A DNA stretch of 64,000 nucleotides from Sphingobium psychrophilum. GTDB taxonomy: Bacteria; Pseudomonadota; Alphaproteobacteria; Sphingomonadales; Sphingomonadaceae. How positions within the stretch are numbered: the stretch's first letter is position 1; each line of letters starts with the position of its first letter. Below, piece by piece: positions 26,285 to 34,103 of the stretch. The translations under genes were made by a program, and so were the position numbers. Location: the NCBI RefSeq assembly GCF_012927105.1, contig NZ_JABBFV010000009.1:1-64000 (forward strand), read 5' to 3'. The notes beneath the pieces are model-generated. The model was not told the DNA's origin. It did no database searches and saw only the letters and a list, made by a program, of their open reading frames with translations.

Positions 26285-27595
26285 ATGAGCGATCCGACCG
26301 GATCAGGCGGCGTTGATAGGCAGGCTGGGGATGGGCAGACTGGACGCAATCTGCCGCCGCTGCGCCTGCATGTGCCAGAGCCGCCCGCGCGGCCCGGCGA
26401 AAGCGCCGACTTCACCCATTTCGAGATCCCCGCCGCCGATGCTGCGCCCCGCCCGGATGAAGCGGCGCAGCCCGGCGCGATACGCGACATGGCCTATGGC
26501 CTGATCCGCGTTCTGGACGAGGAGGACGCGGCGGTCGGCGCCTGGAATCCCAAGCTGCCGCCCGAAACGCTGCTGCGGATGCTGCGCTACATGGCGCTGA
26601 CCCGCGCTTTCGACGCGCGTATGTTCCGCGCCCAGCGGCAGGGCAAGACCAGCTTCTACATGAAATCGACGGGCGAGGAGGCCGTGTCGATCGGTGCCGC
26701 GCTGGCCCTGTCGCGCGACGATATGTGCTTCCCCAGCTATCGCCAGCAGGGCATATTGCTCGCGCGCGACTGGCCGCTGGTCGATATGATGAACCAGATT
26801 TATTCCAACAAGGGCGATCGGCTGAAGGGCCGGCAGTTGCCGATCATGTATTCGGCGCGAGAGGCGGGCTTCTTCTCCATCTCCGGCAACCTGACCACCC
26901 AATATCCCCAGGCGGTAGGCTGGGCGATGGCAAGCGCGGCGCGGGGCGACACCCGCATCGCGGCGACATGGTGCGGCGAGGGTTCCACGGCGGAGGGCGA
27001 CTTCCACAGCGCCTGCACCTTCGCCAGCGTCTATCGCGCACCCGTCATCATGAATGTCGTCAACAATCAATGGGCTATCAGCAGTTTTTCAGGCTTTGCT
27101 GGAGCGGAGGCAACCACCTTCGCCGCGCGCGCCGTGGGCTATGGCATTGCCGGCCTGCGGGTCGACGGCAATGACATCCTCGCCGTCTATGCGGCGACGC
27201 GATGGGCTGCCGACCGGGCGCGGTCCAATGCCGGGCCGACCCTGATCGAGCATTTCACCTATCGCGTCGAAGGGCATAGCACGTCGGACGATCCGACCGC
27301 CTATCGCTCCGTCGAAGAAAGCAGCCTCTGGCCGCTGGGCGACCCGATCGCGCGGCTGAAAGCCCATTGCATTACGCTTGGCATCTGGGACGAGGATAGC
27401 CACGCCGTCATGGACAAGGAACTGGCCGAACTGGTCCGCGACGCTGCGCGTGAAGCCGAGAAGAACGGCATATTGGGCCACGGCCTCCACCATCCGATGG
27501 AAAGCATGTTCGAGGATGTGTTCGAGGAAATGCCGCCGCATTTGAAAGAGCAGCAGCAGCAGATGCTGGACGAATGGAAGGCGGCGGGCCTGTGA
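26285..27595 (+). CDS. bkdA1: Branched-chain 2-oxoacid dehydrogenase E1 alpha subunit
   Basis: 436 residues. With the next gene it forms the thiamine-diphosphate-dependent E1 component that decarboxylates branched-chain 2-oxoacids from Val, Leu and Ile. The ThDP motif is CGEGSTAEGDFH through NNQWAIS (about residues 225-265), and YRVEGHSTSDDPTAYR is the phosphorylation-loop equivalent. The long N-terminal extension before RVLDEEDAAVG is typical of the branched-chain type rather than of pyruvate dehydrogenase. ATG 26285 follows AGGAGG by four bases. Its stop overlaps the E1 beta start. Confidence 0.92.
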   Translation: MSDPTGSGGVDRQAGDGQTGRNLPPLRLHVPEPPARPGESADFTHFEIPAADAAPRPDEAAQPGAIRDMAYGLIRVLDEEDAAVGAWNPKLPPETLLRMLRYMALTRAFDARMFRAQRQGKTSFYMKSTGEEAVSIGAALALSRDDMCFPSYRQQGILLARDWPLVDMMNQIYSNKGDRLKGRQLPIMYSAREAGFFSISGNLTTQYPQAVGWAMASAARGDTRIAATWCGEGSTAEGDFHSACTFASVYRAPVIMNVVNNQWAISSFSGFAGAEATTFAARAVGYGIAGLRVDGNDILAVYAATRWAADRARSNAGPTLIEHFTYRVEGHSTSDDPTAYRSVEESSLWPLGDPIARLKAHCITLGIWDEDSHAVMDKELAELVRDAAREAEKNGILGHGLHHPMESMFEDVFEEMPPHLKEQQQQMLDEWKAAGL

Positions 27596-28668
27596 GCGAA
27601 GCGATCGAAACAGAGGTTGTGAGCGAGGTCATGACCCAGGAAACTCCTGCCGACACCATCCACATGAACATGATTCAGGCGATCAACAGCGCCATGGACG
27701 TGATGATGGAGCGCGATCCGACCGTGGTCGTGATGGGCGAAGATGTCGGCTTTTTCGGGGGCGTGTTCCGCGCCACTGCTGGTCTGCAACAGAAATTCGG
27801 AAAAAATCGCGTGTTCGACACGCCGATCACCGAATGTGGGATCATCGGCGTGGCGGTGGGCATGGGCGCCTATGGCTTGCGGCCGGTGCCCGAAATCCAG
27901 TTTGCCGACTATATTTATCCCGCGCTCGACCAGTTGGTGAGTGAGGCGGCGCGGCTGCGTTACCGGTCTGCGGGCGAGTTCATCGCGCCGATGACGGTGC
28001 GCTCGCCCTTTGGCGGGGGCATCTTTGGCGGCCAGACGCACAGCCAGTCGCCCGAAGGCATCTTCACCCATTGTTCGGGGATCAAGACGGTGATCCCGTC
28101 CACCCCCTACGACGCCAAGGGTCTGCTGATCGCGGCGATCGAGGATAATGATCCGACCCTCTTCTTCGAGCCCAAGCGCATTTATAACGGCCCGTTCGAC
28201 GGCCATTATGATACGCCTGCGACCAGTTGGGCAGGGCATGCCGATGCCCAAGTCCCGACCGGCTATTACCGGATCCCGCTGGGCAAGGCGCGGATCGCGC
28301 GGGCGGGCGGCGCGCTGACCATATTGTGCTACGGCACGATGGTCCATGTCGTCGAGGATACGGTCAAGACGCTGGGCATCGACGCGGAAATCGTCGACCT
28401 GCGCAGCCTGGTGCCGCTCGACATCGACACGATCGAGGCGTCGGTGAAGAAGACGGGTCGTTGCCTGATCGTGCATGAGGCGACCCGGACCAGCGGCTTC
28501 GGTGCGGAACTGTCCGCCCAGGTGCAGGAACGCTGCTTCTATCATCTGGAAGCACCGATTGCGCGCGTCACCGGCTTCGACACGCCCTATCCGCACAGTC
28601 TGGAATGGGCCTATTTCCCCGGCCCCGTGCGTATCCGCGAAGCCATCAACAAGATCATGAAGGACTAA
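27592..28668 (+). CDS. bkdA2: Branched-chain 2-oxoacid dehydrogenase E1 beta subunit
   Basis: About 358 residues. Conserved segments include VVVMGEDVGFFGGVFRAT, FDTPITECGIIGVAVGMG, FADYIYPALDQL and RSPFGGGIFGGQTHSQSPE. It supplies the second half of the E1 active site. The start was set at GTG 27592, which overlaps the E1 alpha stop in GTGA; ATG 27631 is possible but would shorten a non-conserved leader. E2 follows after six bases, so the three genes form one operon. The E3 (lipoamide dehydrogenase) gene is not in the window. Confidence 0.92.
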   Translation: MSEAIETEVVSEVMTQETPADTIHMNMIQAINSAMDVMMERDPTVVVMGEDVGFFGGVFRATAGLQQKFGKNRVFDTPITECGIIGVAVGMGAYGLRPVPEIQFADYIYPALDQLVSEAARLRYRSAGEFIAPMTVRSPFGGGIFGGQTHSQSPEGIFTHCSGIKTVIPSTPYDAKGLLIAAIEDNDPTLFFEPKRIYNGPFDGHYDTPATSWAGHADAQVPTGYYRIPLGKARIARAGGALTILCYGTMVHVVEDTVKTLGIDAEIVDLRSLVPLDIDTIEASVKKTGRCLIVHEATRTSGFGAELSAQVQERCFYHLEAPIARVTGFDTPYPHSLEWAYFPGPVRIREAINKIMKD

Positions 28669-28674
28669 AGAGTC

Positions 28675-30045
28675 ATGGCTCTTTTCACGTTCAAGCTGCC
28701 GGATATCGGCGAGGGCATTGCACAGGCCGAGATCGTCGGCTGGCACGTCAAGGTCGGCGACAAGATCGAGGAAGACCAGCCGATCGCCGACATGATGACC
28801 GACAAGGCGACGGTCGAGATGGAAAGCCCGGTTTCGGGCACCGTGATACGCCTGGCCGGCGAGCCGGGCGACCAAGTGTCGATCGGCGCTATGCTGGTGG
28901 AGATTGAGGTGGAAGGCGATAGCGGCGCCGCGCCGCCGCCGTCGGTGGAGGTTATCGAGGCGGAAACGGTGGGGTCCGAAGATATCCTCCCCGATACGGG
29001 GAGGGGGACCGCCGACGCAGTCGGTGGTGGAGGGGGTGTGCCGCTTGAGATGCCCGCCGAAACGACCACCCCGCCATCGACGGCTGTGCAAGAGGCCAGC
29101 CCCCTCCACCAGCCTGCGGCTGTCGAAACGAGTCACGTGCCTCGTTTCGACCCTCCCCGTGCCGGGGAGGAAATGGTTTTAGCCTCTCCCGCCGTCCGCG
29201 CCCGCGCCAAGGAACTGGGCGTCGATCTGACCCAGGTGAAGCCGTCCGGCGATCATATCCGCCATTCGGACCTCGACGCCTATCTGCTCTATGGCCAAGG
29301 GCAGGGCTATCGTCCCGCCGGACGGTCCGCGAAACGCGCCGACGAACAGGTCAAGGTGATCGGCATGCGCCGCCGCATTGCGGAGAATATGGCGGCGTCA
29401 AAGCGTAACATTCCGCACTTCACATATGTCGAGGAAATCGATGTGACGGCGCTGGAGGCATTGCGCGAGCAGCTCAATGGGGCACGGGGGGATCGGCCCA
29501 AACTCACCATGCTGCCGCTGCTGATCGTCGCGCTGTGCAAGGCGCTGCCCGACTTCCCGATGCTCAACGCCCGTTATGATGACGAGGCGGGCGTGGTGAC
29601 GCGCCATGGATCGGTGCATCTGGGGCTGGCGACGCAGACCGATGCGGGCCTGATGGTGCCGGTGATCCGCGATGCGCAGGACCGTAATGTCTGGCAGCTT
29701 GCGACCGAAATCCGTCGCCTGGCCGACGCCGCGCGCAGCGGCAAGGCGAAGTCGGAGGAGCTGTCCGGCTCCACCCTGACGCTGACCTCGCTCGGCCCGC
29801 TCGGCGGGATCGCCACCACGCCGGTCATTAACCGACCCGAAGTGGCGATCATCGGCCCCAACCGCGTGATCGAGCGTCCCGTTTTTGTTACCAACAAGAT
29901 GGGGGGTAAGGAGATCGTCGCCGCGAAGCTGATGAACCTGTCGATCAGTTGCGATCATCGCGTAGTCGATGGCTGGGACGCCGCCAGCTTCGTCCAGGCC
30001 GTGCGCAAGCTGCTGGAGGCACCAGCCTTCCTGTTCGTGGACTGA
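28675..30045 (+). CDS. bkdB: Branched-chain 2-oxoacid dehydrogenase E2 (lipoamide acyltransferase)
   Basis: 456 residues. The lipoyl domain spans about residues 3-78, with the lipoylated lysine in MTDKATVEME. The peripheral-subunit-binding domain lies about 168-205 (SPAVRARAKELGVDL). The catalytic domain occupies roughly 225-456 and ends with the ISCDHRVVDGWDAA active-site histidine motif. The linker between lipoyl and binding domains (about residues 104-165) is encoded by a palindromic repeat element and is unlike normal Ala/Pro linkers. The frame is intact, so the enzyme is probably functional. Confidence 0.92.
   Translation: MALFTFKLPDIGEGIAQAEIVGWHVKVGDKIEEDQPIADMMTDKATVEMESPVSGTVIRLAGEPGDQVSIGAMLVEIEVEGDSGAAPPPSVEVIEAETVGSEDILPDTGRGTADAVGGGGGVPLEMPAETTTPPSTAVQEASPLHQPAAVETSHVPRFDPPRAGEEMVLASPAVRARAKELGVDLTQVKPSGDHIRHSDLDAYLLYGQGQGYRPAGRSAKRADEQVKVIGMRRRIAENMAASKRNIPHFTYVEEIDVTALEALREQLNGARGDRPKLTMLPLLIVALCKALPDFPMLNARYDDEAGVVTRHGSVHLGLATQTDAGLMVPVIRDAQDRNVWQLATEIRRLADAARSGKAKSEELSGSTLTLTSLGPLGGIATTPVINRPEVAIIGPNRVIERPVFVTNKMGGKEIVAAKLMNLSISCDHRVVDGWDAASFVQAVRKLLEAPAFLFVD
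28986..29170. repeat. Palindromic repeat element inserted in frame in the E2 linker
   Basis: A 185-bp nested palindromic structure. Both ends are 8-bp hairpins with 3-base loops: CCTCCCCG-ATA-CGGGGAGG at 28986-29004 and CCTCCCCG-TGC-CGGGGAGG at 29152-29170. Inside, TGGTGGAGGGGG (29025-29036) pairs perfectly with 29100-29111, and a 10-bp stem TCGAAACGAG/CTCGTTTCGA lies at 29123-29150. This looks like a mobile intergenic repeat of the REP/MITE type, here translated as part of bkdB. Very similar-looking CCTCCCCG hairpin elements occur between genes in sphingomonads, from memory. Confidence 0.8.
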
Positions 30046-30058
30046 TCGGCATCACGGG

Positions 30059-30081
30059 CCGGGCGGCGTCGCGTCGCCCGG
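30059..30081. terminator. Hairpin between convergent bkdB and a secreted-protein gene
   Basis: CCGGGCGGCG (30059-30068) pairs with CGTCGCCCGG (30072-30081), 9 of 10 positions, around a TCG loop. It lies between two convergent stop codons, where a shared terminator is expected. There is no clear U-tract on either side, so confidence is moderate. Confidence 0.45.
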
Positions 30082-30086
30082 TTCCC

Positions 30087-30572
30087 CTAACGCATGACCG
30101 CGCGATAACTGATCCGCCCGGTCCGGCCCGGCGGCACGGCTTCGGGCAGTTGCCAGCGTATATGGGTGACGTCTTCCACCACGGCTCGGCGCATGCCGCC
30201 CAGCGGCGTCGGTAGCCAGAACTGGTCGAGCCGCCCCCAATGACCGCCGCCGTCAACCGACACCTGCATATGGGGATCGTTCAGGTCCGGGCGCGTGCGG
30301 GGCGGGACGGCGCGCGTGACGGCGAAGTCGCGGACGGGCTGGGTGCTGGCGTTGCGCCAATGGACGATCACGATCAGCGTGTCGCCGGGGCCGACCCGGT
30401 CGGCGCTCGCCAATGTCCGGCGCGGGCGGCCGTTAATGTCGGTCGATACGCGCTCCACGAACGTCTGCGTGCCAAGCCGCATCGCCGGCTGCGCAGCGAC
30501 CGGTTGCGCGGCCGTCAGACCCGCCGCCAGAGCCAGCCCCATGGGCAATGAGGCCCAAAGCGTCCGCGTCAT
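30087..30572 (-). CDS. Secreted protein with DUF11-like repeat domain
   Basis: 161 residues. The signal peptide ends about residue 28 (TAAQPVAAQ). The mature part has the sequence style of DUF11/conserved-repeat domains: RVGPGDTLIVIVHWRNAS, then TRAVPPRTRPDLN, VSVDGGGHWG and a final PGRTGRISYRAVMR. This is an immunoglobulin-like beta fold often found in exported proteins. The function is unknown. It converges on bkdB and stands apart from the next gene, so it is probably a single-gene unit. Confidence 0.7.
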   Translation of the reverse strand: MTRTLWASLPMGLALAAGLTAAQPVAAQPAMRLGTQTFVERVSTDINGRPRRTLASADRVGPGDTLIVIVHWRNASTQPVRDFAVTRAVPPRTRPDLNDPHMQVSVDGGGHWGRLDQFWLPTPLGGMRRAVVEDVTHIRWQLPEAVPPGRTGRISYRAVMR

Positions 30573-30740
30573 TCTCTTCCCCGTTCTTGCGTCCCCTGCG
30601 TCTACCCCTAGTGGAGGCGCGCAAATATTTGGTTAAGCCCGCCTTTTCCTCCTCTGCCCACGCGGTGACGCCCTTTGTAAATTGACGCTGCACCGCGGGC
30701 AGCGCACATCGGATGGGAACGAAAAGGGAATCGACCGGGT

Positions 30741-31899
30741 GTGACCATGAATGAGCAGCAAGAGGTCAACCGGCGCCGCGACCGGCTGCTCGCATCGATT
30801 GCGCTGACGTCGGGCATCGGCCTGATCCTGGCGCTGCCGTTTGCCCTGAGAGCAGGGGCGGAATTTTTCCTGCCACTGACCGCCGCGCTGGTCATCGCCA
30901 TTGCGCTGGTGCCGTTGCTGGAGTGGATGGAGCGGCGCGGGTTGCCTTCGGGGCTGGCGGCGCTGATCGCGATGATCGGCTTTCTGGTCGTCGCCAACAC
31001 CGCGCTGGTCCTGATCGTGGTGCCGGCGACCGACTGGTTCCGCATCCTGCCTCAGCGTTTGCCGCAGATTCAGGCGAACCTCGCCCCGCTGATCGACTTT
31101 TACGCCAATCTCCAGCGCTTCGTGGATGAAACCGTGCGGATGATCGCGAACGGCACGGTCGCGGCGGCGCAGACGGCGGCGGTCGATGCGCCGCGCTCGC
31201 TGCTCCAGTTCGCCGCCACATCGGCCCCGTCCGCGATCATCCAGATGGTGTTCGCGCTGCTCATCATCTATTTCTTCCTGGCTGGCTGGCTGGACCCGGC
31301 TGCGGCGGCGCACGATTAACAGCCGCGGCAGCTTCGATGGTGCCATGGCGGTGGCGCGGGTGATCCAGAATATGGTCGATGCGACATCGGCCTATGTCAT
31401 CACCATCGCCACCATCAACCTGTGCCTGGGCGCGGCGATCGCCTTTGCGCTGTGGCTGATCGGCATGCCCTCGCCGCTGATGTGGGGCGGCATCGTCGCG
31501 CTATTGAATTTCATTCCCTATTTTGGGCCGATGCTGGCCGCAGTGCTGCTGGGGCTGGGCGGCCTCATGGTGTTCGACGACGTCTATGTCGCGTTGCTGC
31601 CTGCGGGCTTGCAGGTGGGCTTTCATCTGGTGGAGGCCAATGTCGTCACGCCGATGCTGCTTGGCCGGCGGCTGACGATGAACCCGCTGCTGATTCTCGT
31701 CTCGCTGGCCTTTTGGGGCTGGGTCTGGGGCACGCCGGGTGCGCTGCTCGGCGTGCCGCTGCTCATCATCATCCAGACCGTCGTTCAGGCGGCGGGAACG
31801 CCCGATATTGCAGGTTTCCTGTTCGAACAGGGGACGTTGACCGTGGCCCCGCGCAAAGAAAATGACGAGAAACAGGAAAGTCCCGTTGCGGACGGTTGA
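30741..31899 (+). pseudogene. AI-2E/PerM family transporter gene, frameshifted
   Basis: The first 192 codons (30741-31319) give the N-terminal half of an AI-2E family permease: helix pairs such as GIGLILALPFAL and LAALIAMIGFLVVANTALVL, then FALLIIYFFLAGW. The frame ends at TAA 31317-31319. The second half continues one frame over to 31899, with the family-typical TRLRRRTINSRGSFDGA, NFIPYFGPMLAAVLLGL and ANVVTPMLLGRRLTMNPL. The shift falls in CTGG tandem units at 31278-31293. Removing one unit gives a continuous 384-residue protein, the usual family length. The gene may be inactive, switchable, or a sequencing error. Confidence 0.85.
31278..31293 (+). repeat. (CTGG)4 tandem tetranucleotide tract at the frameshift point
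   Basis: Four uninterrupted CTGG units. With three units the reading frame gives FFLAGWTRLRRR and runs through to the end of the gene; with four it stops 26 bases after the tract. This is the pattern of slipped-strand mispairing at short repeats. Confidence 0.85.
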
Positions 31900-31941
31900 C
31901 AGCATCGCAGGACGCTCATAGACGGCGCTTCCACACCAAAC

Positions 31942-32018
31942 GCGGGTGTAGCTCAGTTGGTTAGAGTGCCGGCCTGTCACGCCGGAGGTCGCGGGTTCGA
32001 GCCCCGTCACTCGCGCCA
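31942..32018 (+). tRNA. tRNA-Asp (GTC), copy 1
   Basis: Cloverleaf with acceptor GCGGGTG/CACTCGC, D arm GCTC/GAGT, anticodon stem CCGGC/GCCGG around CTGTCAC (anticodon GTC) and T loop TTCGAGC. Discriminator G is followed by an encoded CCA. First of three identical copies in tandem. Confidence 0.97.
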
Positions 32019-32101
32019 CTTTCCTTGACCGGAGGGTGGAAATGGTGTTCCAGGCCGTATCGTCTGGTGATCTGCAAGGTCACGAAAAGATGCCACCCTG
32101 C

Positions 32102-32178
32102 GCGGGTGTAGCTCAGTTGGTTAGAGTGCCGGCCTGTCACGCCGGAGGTCGCGGGTTCGAGCCCCGTCACTCGCGCCA
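32102..32178 (+). tRNA. tRNA-Asp (GTC), copy 2
   Basis: Identical in sequence to copy 1 and starting 160 bases after it. The bases right after both copies (CTTTCC-TGAC-GGA-GGTG with a few differences) are also related, which suggests tandem duplication of a unit larger than the tRNA. Confidence 0.97.
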
Positions 32179-32258
32179 CTTTCCCTGACAGGAAGGTGAT
32201 TTCTCCCAGATCGGCATCATCTGGCGGCTTTCGGGTCGATGAAGATGCAGCGCCTTAC

Positions 32259-32335
32259 GCGGGTGTAGCTCAGTTGGTTAGAGTGCCGGCCTGTCACGCC
32301 GGAGGTCGCGGGTTCGAGCCCCGTCACTCGCGCCA
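32259..32335 (+). tRNA. tRNA-Asp (GTC), copy 3
   Basis: Identical to copies 1 and 2, starting 157 bases after copy 2, with encoded CCA. The flank after this copy is unlike the other two and leads into the convergent DUF2842 gene. Confidence 0.97.
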
Positions 32336-32364
32336 CCGCTTCGATTATGCGGTGGGAAGAAGGT

Positions 32365-32601
32365 TTAGCGCCAGCGCCCGGTTTCCATCCAGGCGAGCAG
32401 CCGCCGGAGCGGCAGTATCCATATCCACACGATCCCCAGCACGACGTAGATGGGTGCCTGCACCCACATCGGCAGCGCGCCGATCAGTCCCGACAGGCTG
32501 CCCACCAGCACGGCCCAGAGCGCGATCAAGCCGACGATCGCGAACATGCCCACCGGCTTGCGCCAGCTGGGCTGGTGATAATGGCGCGGGTCGATGCTCA
32601 C
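32365..32601 (-). CDS. DUF2842-like small membrane protein
   Basis: 78 residues from GTG 32601, which overlaps the 5-FCL stop in GTGA. It contains two hydrophobic helices (VGMFAIVGLIALWAVLVG and APIYVVLGIVWIWILPL) and a basic C-terminus ending RRLLAWMETGRWR. This length, the two helices and the tryptophan-rich end fit the DUF2842 family of alphaproteobacteria. Inner-membrane location is predicted; function unknown. It is co-transcribed with the folate gene. Confidence 0.72.
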   Translation of the reverse strand: MSIDPRHYHQPSWRKPVGMFAIVGLIALWAVLVGSLSGLIGALPMWVQAPIYVVLGIVWIWILPLRRLLAWMETGRWR

Positions 32602-33188
32602 AATTCCGGTCCTTCGATCAGTTCGACTTCGGTCATGATGATGTCCAGCGGCAGATCCCAAGGATCGGCGGGCACAGCGTCGATCTCCTGCGCGGACCAG
32701 GCGATACCGACCCGCAGCGCATCGGGAAAGCGGGCGAAGGCGCGGTCATAATAGCCGCCGCCCTGGCCAAGGCGATTCATTGCCCGGTCAAACCCGACCA
32801 GCGGCGCAATGATGACGTCAGGCGTCACCGGTCCGTCGCCCGGTTCGGGATGGCTGGTGCGGAACAGGCCGGGGACCAGTTGATCTTCGGGCTGCCAGGC
32901 CAGGAAATCCATGCTGCCCAGCCGGTCGAGCACGCGCGGCAGCGCCACGGTCTTGCCCAGCGCCTGCAACTGCGCGGCCATGCGCTGGGCCGGCGCCTCG
33001 TCATCCACCGCCATATAGAGCGCCACGACTTGCGCATCGGCGATCCGGCGCGCCAGGGGCGACGGGATTGCCTTGAACGCCAACCGGTGGGCCAGCGGAT
33101 CGAGCGTGGCGACGAAATTGGATCGCCTCTGCCGCGCGATCGCGCGCAATGTCGTCTTGTCGGCGGCGGACATATCGTCGCTCATCAT
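32598..33188 (-). CDS. 5-formyltetrahydrofolate cyclo-ligase
   Basis: 196 residues. RLGQGGGYYDRAF at about 138-150 is the diagnostic ATP/folate-binding motif, and LRAIARQRR with the N-terminal basic helix is also usual. It converts 5-formyl-THF to methenyl-THF with ATP. The gene lies directly downstream of the 6S RNA, the conserved order known from many proteobacteria (ssrS-ygfA), so read-through from 6S RNA is likely. Two consecutive ATG codons at 33188 and 33185 are both possible starts. Confidence 0.93.
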   Translation of the reverse strand: MMSDDMSAADKTTLRAIARQRRSNFVATLDPLAHRLAFKAIPSPLARRIADAQVVALYMAVDDEAPAQRMAAQLQALGKTVALPRVLDRLGSMDFLAWQPEDQLVPGLFRTSHPEPGDGPVTPDVIIAPLVGFDRAMNRLGQGGGYYDRAFARFPDALRVGIAWSAQEIDAVPADPWDLPLDIIMTEVELIEGPEL

Positions 33189-33219
33189 GGCCTTCTGGAA
33201 AAAGCGGGCGGGAGGAGGG

Positions 33220-33380
33220 TGACGGGACCACCTTGGCCGTGTGCTGGAATATCCTCTGACGCCTCAACGTCAGGTGGGGACCATGTAGATCGGGCCGGAA
33301 CCCGCCCAGGGACAGCCCCCTTGGATGTGATTATCGCCTCAGGGATGTTCGCTAAAGCTCGTACCAGGCAGAACCCGTCA
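33220..33380 (-). ncRNA. ssrS: 6S RNA
   Basis: The stretch between zapA and the 5-FCL gene has the 6S layout on the minus strand. A closing stem forms from TGACGGG at the 5' end and CCCGTCA at the 3' end (33380-33374 with 33226-33220). Between them lie the typical alphaproteobacterial segments ACATCCAAGGGGGC, GGGTTCCGGCCC and CACCTGACGTTGAGGCGTCA, forming one long interrupted hairpin with a central bubble. 6S RNA binds the housekeeping RNA polymerase holoenzyme. Ends are estimated from the closing stem. Confidence 0.85.
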
Positions 33381-33388
33381 AAGCCAAT

Positions 33389-33724
33389 CTAGGCGTTCCC
33401 GGTCCGGGCGGCAAGCCGGTCGCGCAGCTTTTCTATGCGCCCGGCCAGCGCCTCGATTGCGCGGGCGCTCGGTTCGTCATCGCCGTCCAGTGGCAAGCTT
33501 GTCTGCCGCCCCGCGACTTCGCGCTTCAGATCGTTCAGTTCGTCCGCCAGGAACAGAGCGGCGAACAGCAAGGTGCGGACTTCGGTCAGGCCCGGCGTGC
33601 TCTGTTGCGCCACGCGCGACTTGTCCTCGATCAGCGTTGCAAGATGGCCCAGATGCGCCTCTTCCCCGTCACGGCAGCGGATCGCATAATGGCGCCCGGC
33701 GATTACAAGCGTCGTTTCAGCCAT
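33389..33724 (-). CDS. zapA: Cell division protein ZapA
   Basis: 111 residues with the ZapA pattern: a short N-terminal beta region (VIAGRHYAIRCRDGEEAHLGHLA) followed by a helix (TLLFAALFLADELNDLKREV) and a C-terminal coiled coil (ARAIEALAGRIEKLRDRLAA). ZapA crosslinks FtsZ filaments at the division site. It overlaps the small gene upstream by eight bases and is followed directly by 6S RNA, the conserved order in alphaproteobacteria. Confidence 0.88.
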   Translation of the reverse strand: MAETTLVIAGRHYAIRCRDGEEAHLGHLATLIEDKSRVAQQSTPGLTEVRTLLFAALFLADELNDLKREVAGRQTSLPLDGDDEPSARAIEALAGRIEKLRDRLAARTGNA

Positions 33725-33911
33725 GGGCGTGCCCTTTCAGCGTATCGATCAGATCGTCCAGCGATCGCAACGCTGCGCGTGCGGCAGCCTGGTCCAATAT
33801 GGGAAGGGGGTTGGCCGGGGCGGCATCCGCCAGACCCGCCACATCCTGTTCAAGCCGGCTCACAGCGCGCTCCAGCGTGCCGATCGCCTGCATCATGCGG
33901 TCGCTTGCCAT
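33717..33911 (-). CDS. Small coiled-coil protein upstream of zapA
   Basis: 64 residues from ATG 33911, preceded by GGATGGACG. The sequence is almost entirely helical: MMQAIGTLERAVSRLEQDV, then a short Ala/Pro linker and RSLDDLIDTLKGHAHG. Heptad-like spacing of Leu, Ile and Val predicts a coiled coil. The eight-base overlap with zapA implies co-translation and suggests a divisome role like that of other short Zap coiled-coil proteins, but this is only inference. No family is recognised with certainty. Confidence 0.65.
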   Translation of the reverse strand: MASDRMMQAIGTLERAVSRLEQDVAGLADAAPANPLPILDQAAARAALRSLDDLIDTLKGHAHG

Positions 33912-34103
33912 CGTCCATCCATAGCGAAAGTCGCGGCCATGCAAAAGCAGTCTTTATGGCCGATTGCAGCGCTGTTCTCACGATTCGTGCCGCCGCTGCG
34001 GTTGACGCATGGGGCTTGACGCGACAAAGGGGGCGCGATCTCGACTCGCCTGCACGTGCGCGGGCGCCGTCCTTATGCTTGCTTCAGAAAGACGCCCGCC
34101 CGC

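Noticed and set aside
27301-29136. 611-residue antisense frame across bkdA1, bkdA2 and bkdB
   Set aside because: It crosses three well-supported genes and their junctions and has no domain content.
31961-32179. Short frames antisense to the tRNA-Asp genes (MARVTGLEPATSGVTG-type product)
   Set aside because: This peptide is the well-known artefact of translating the reverse strand of tRNA genes.
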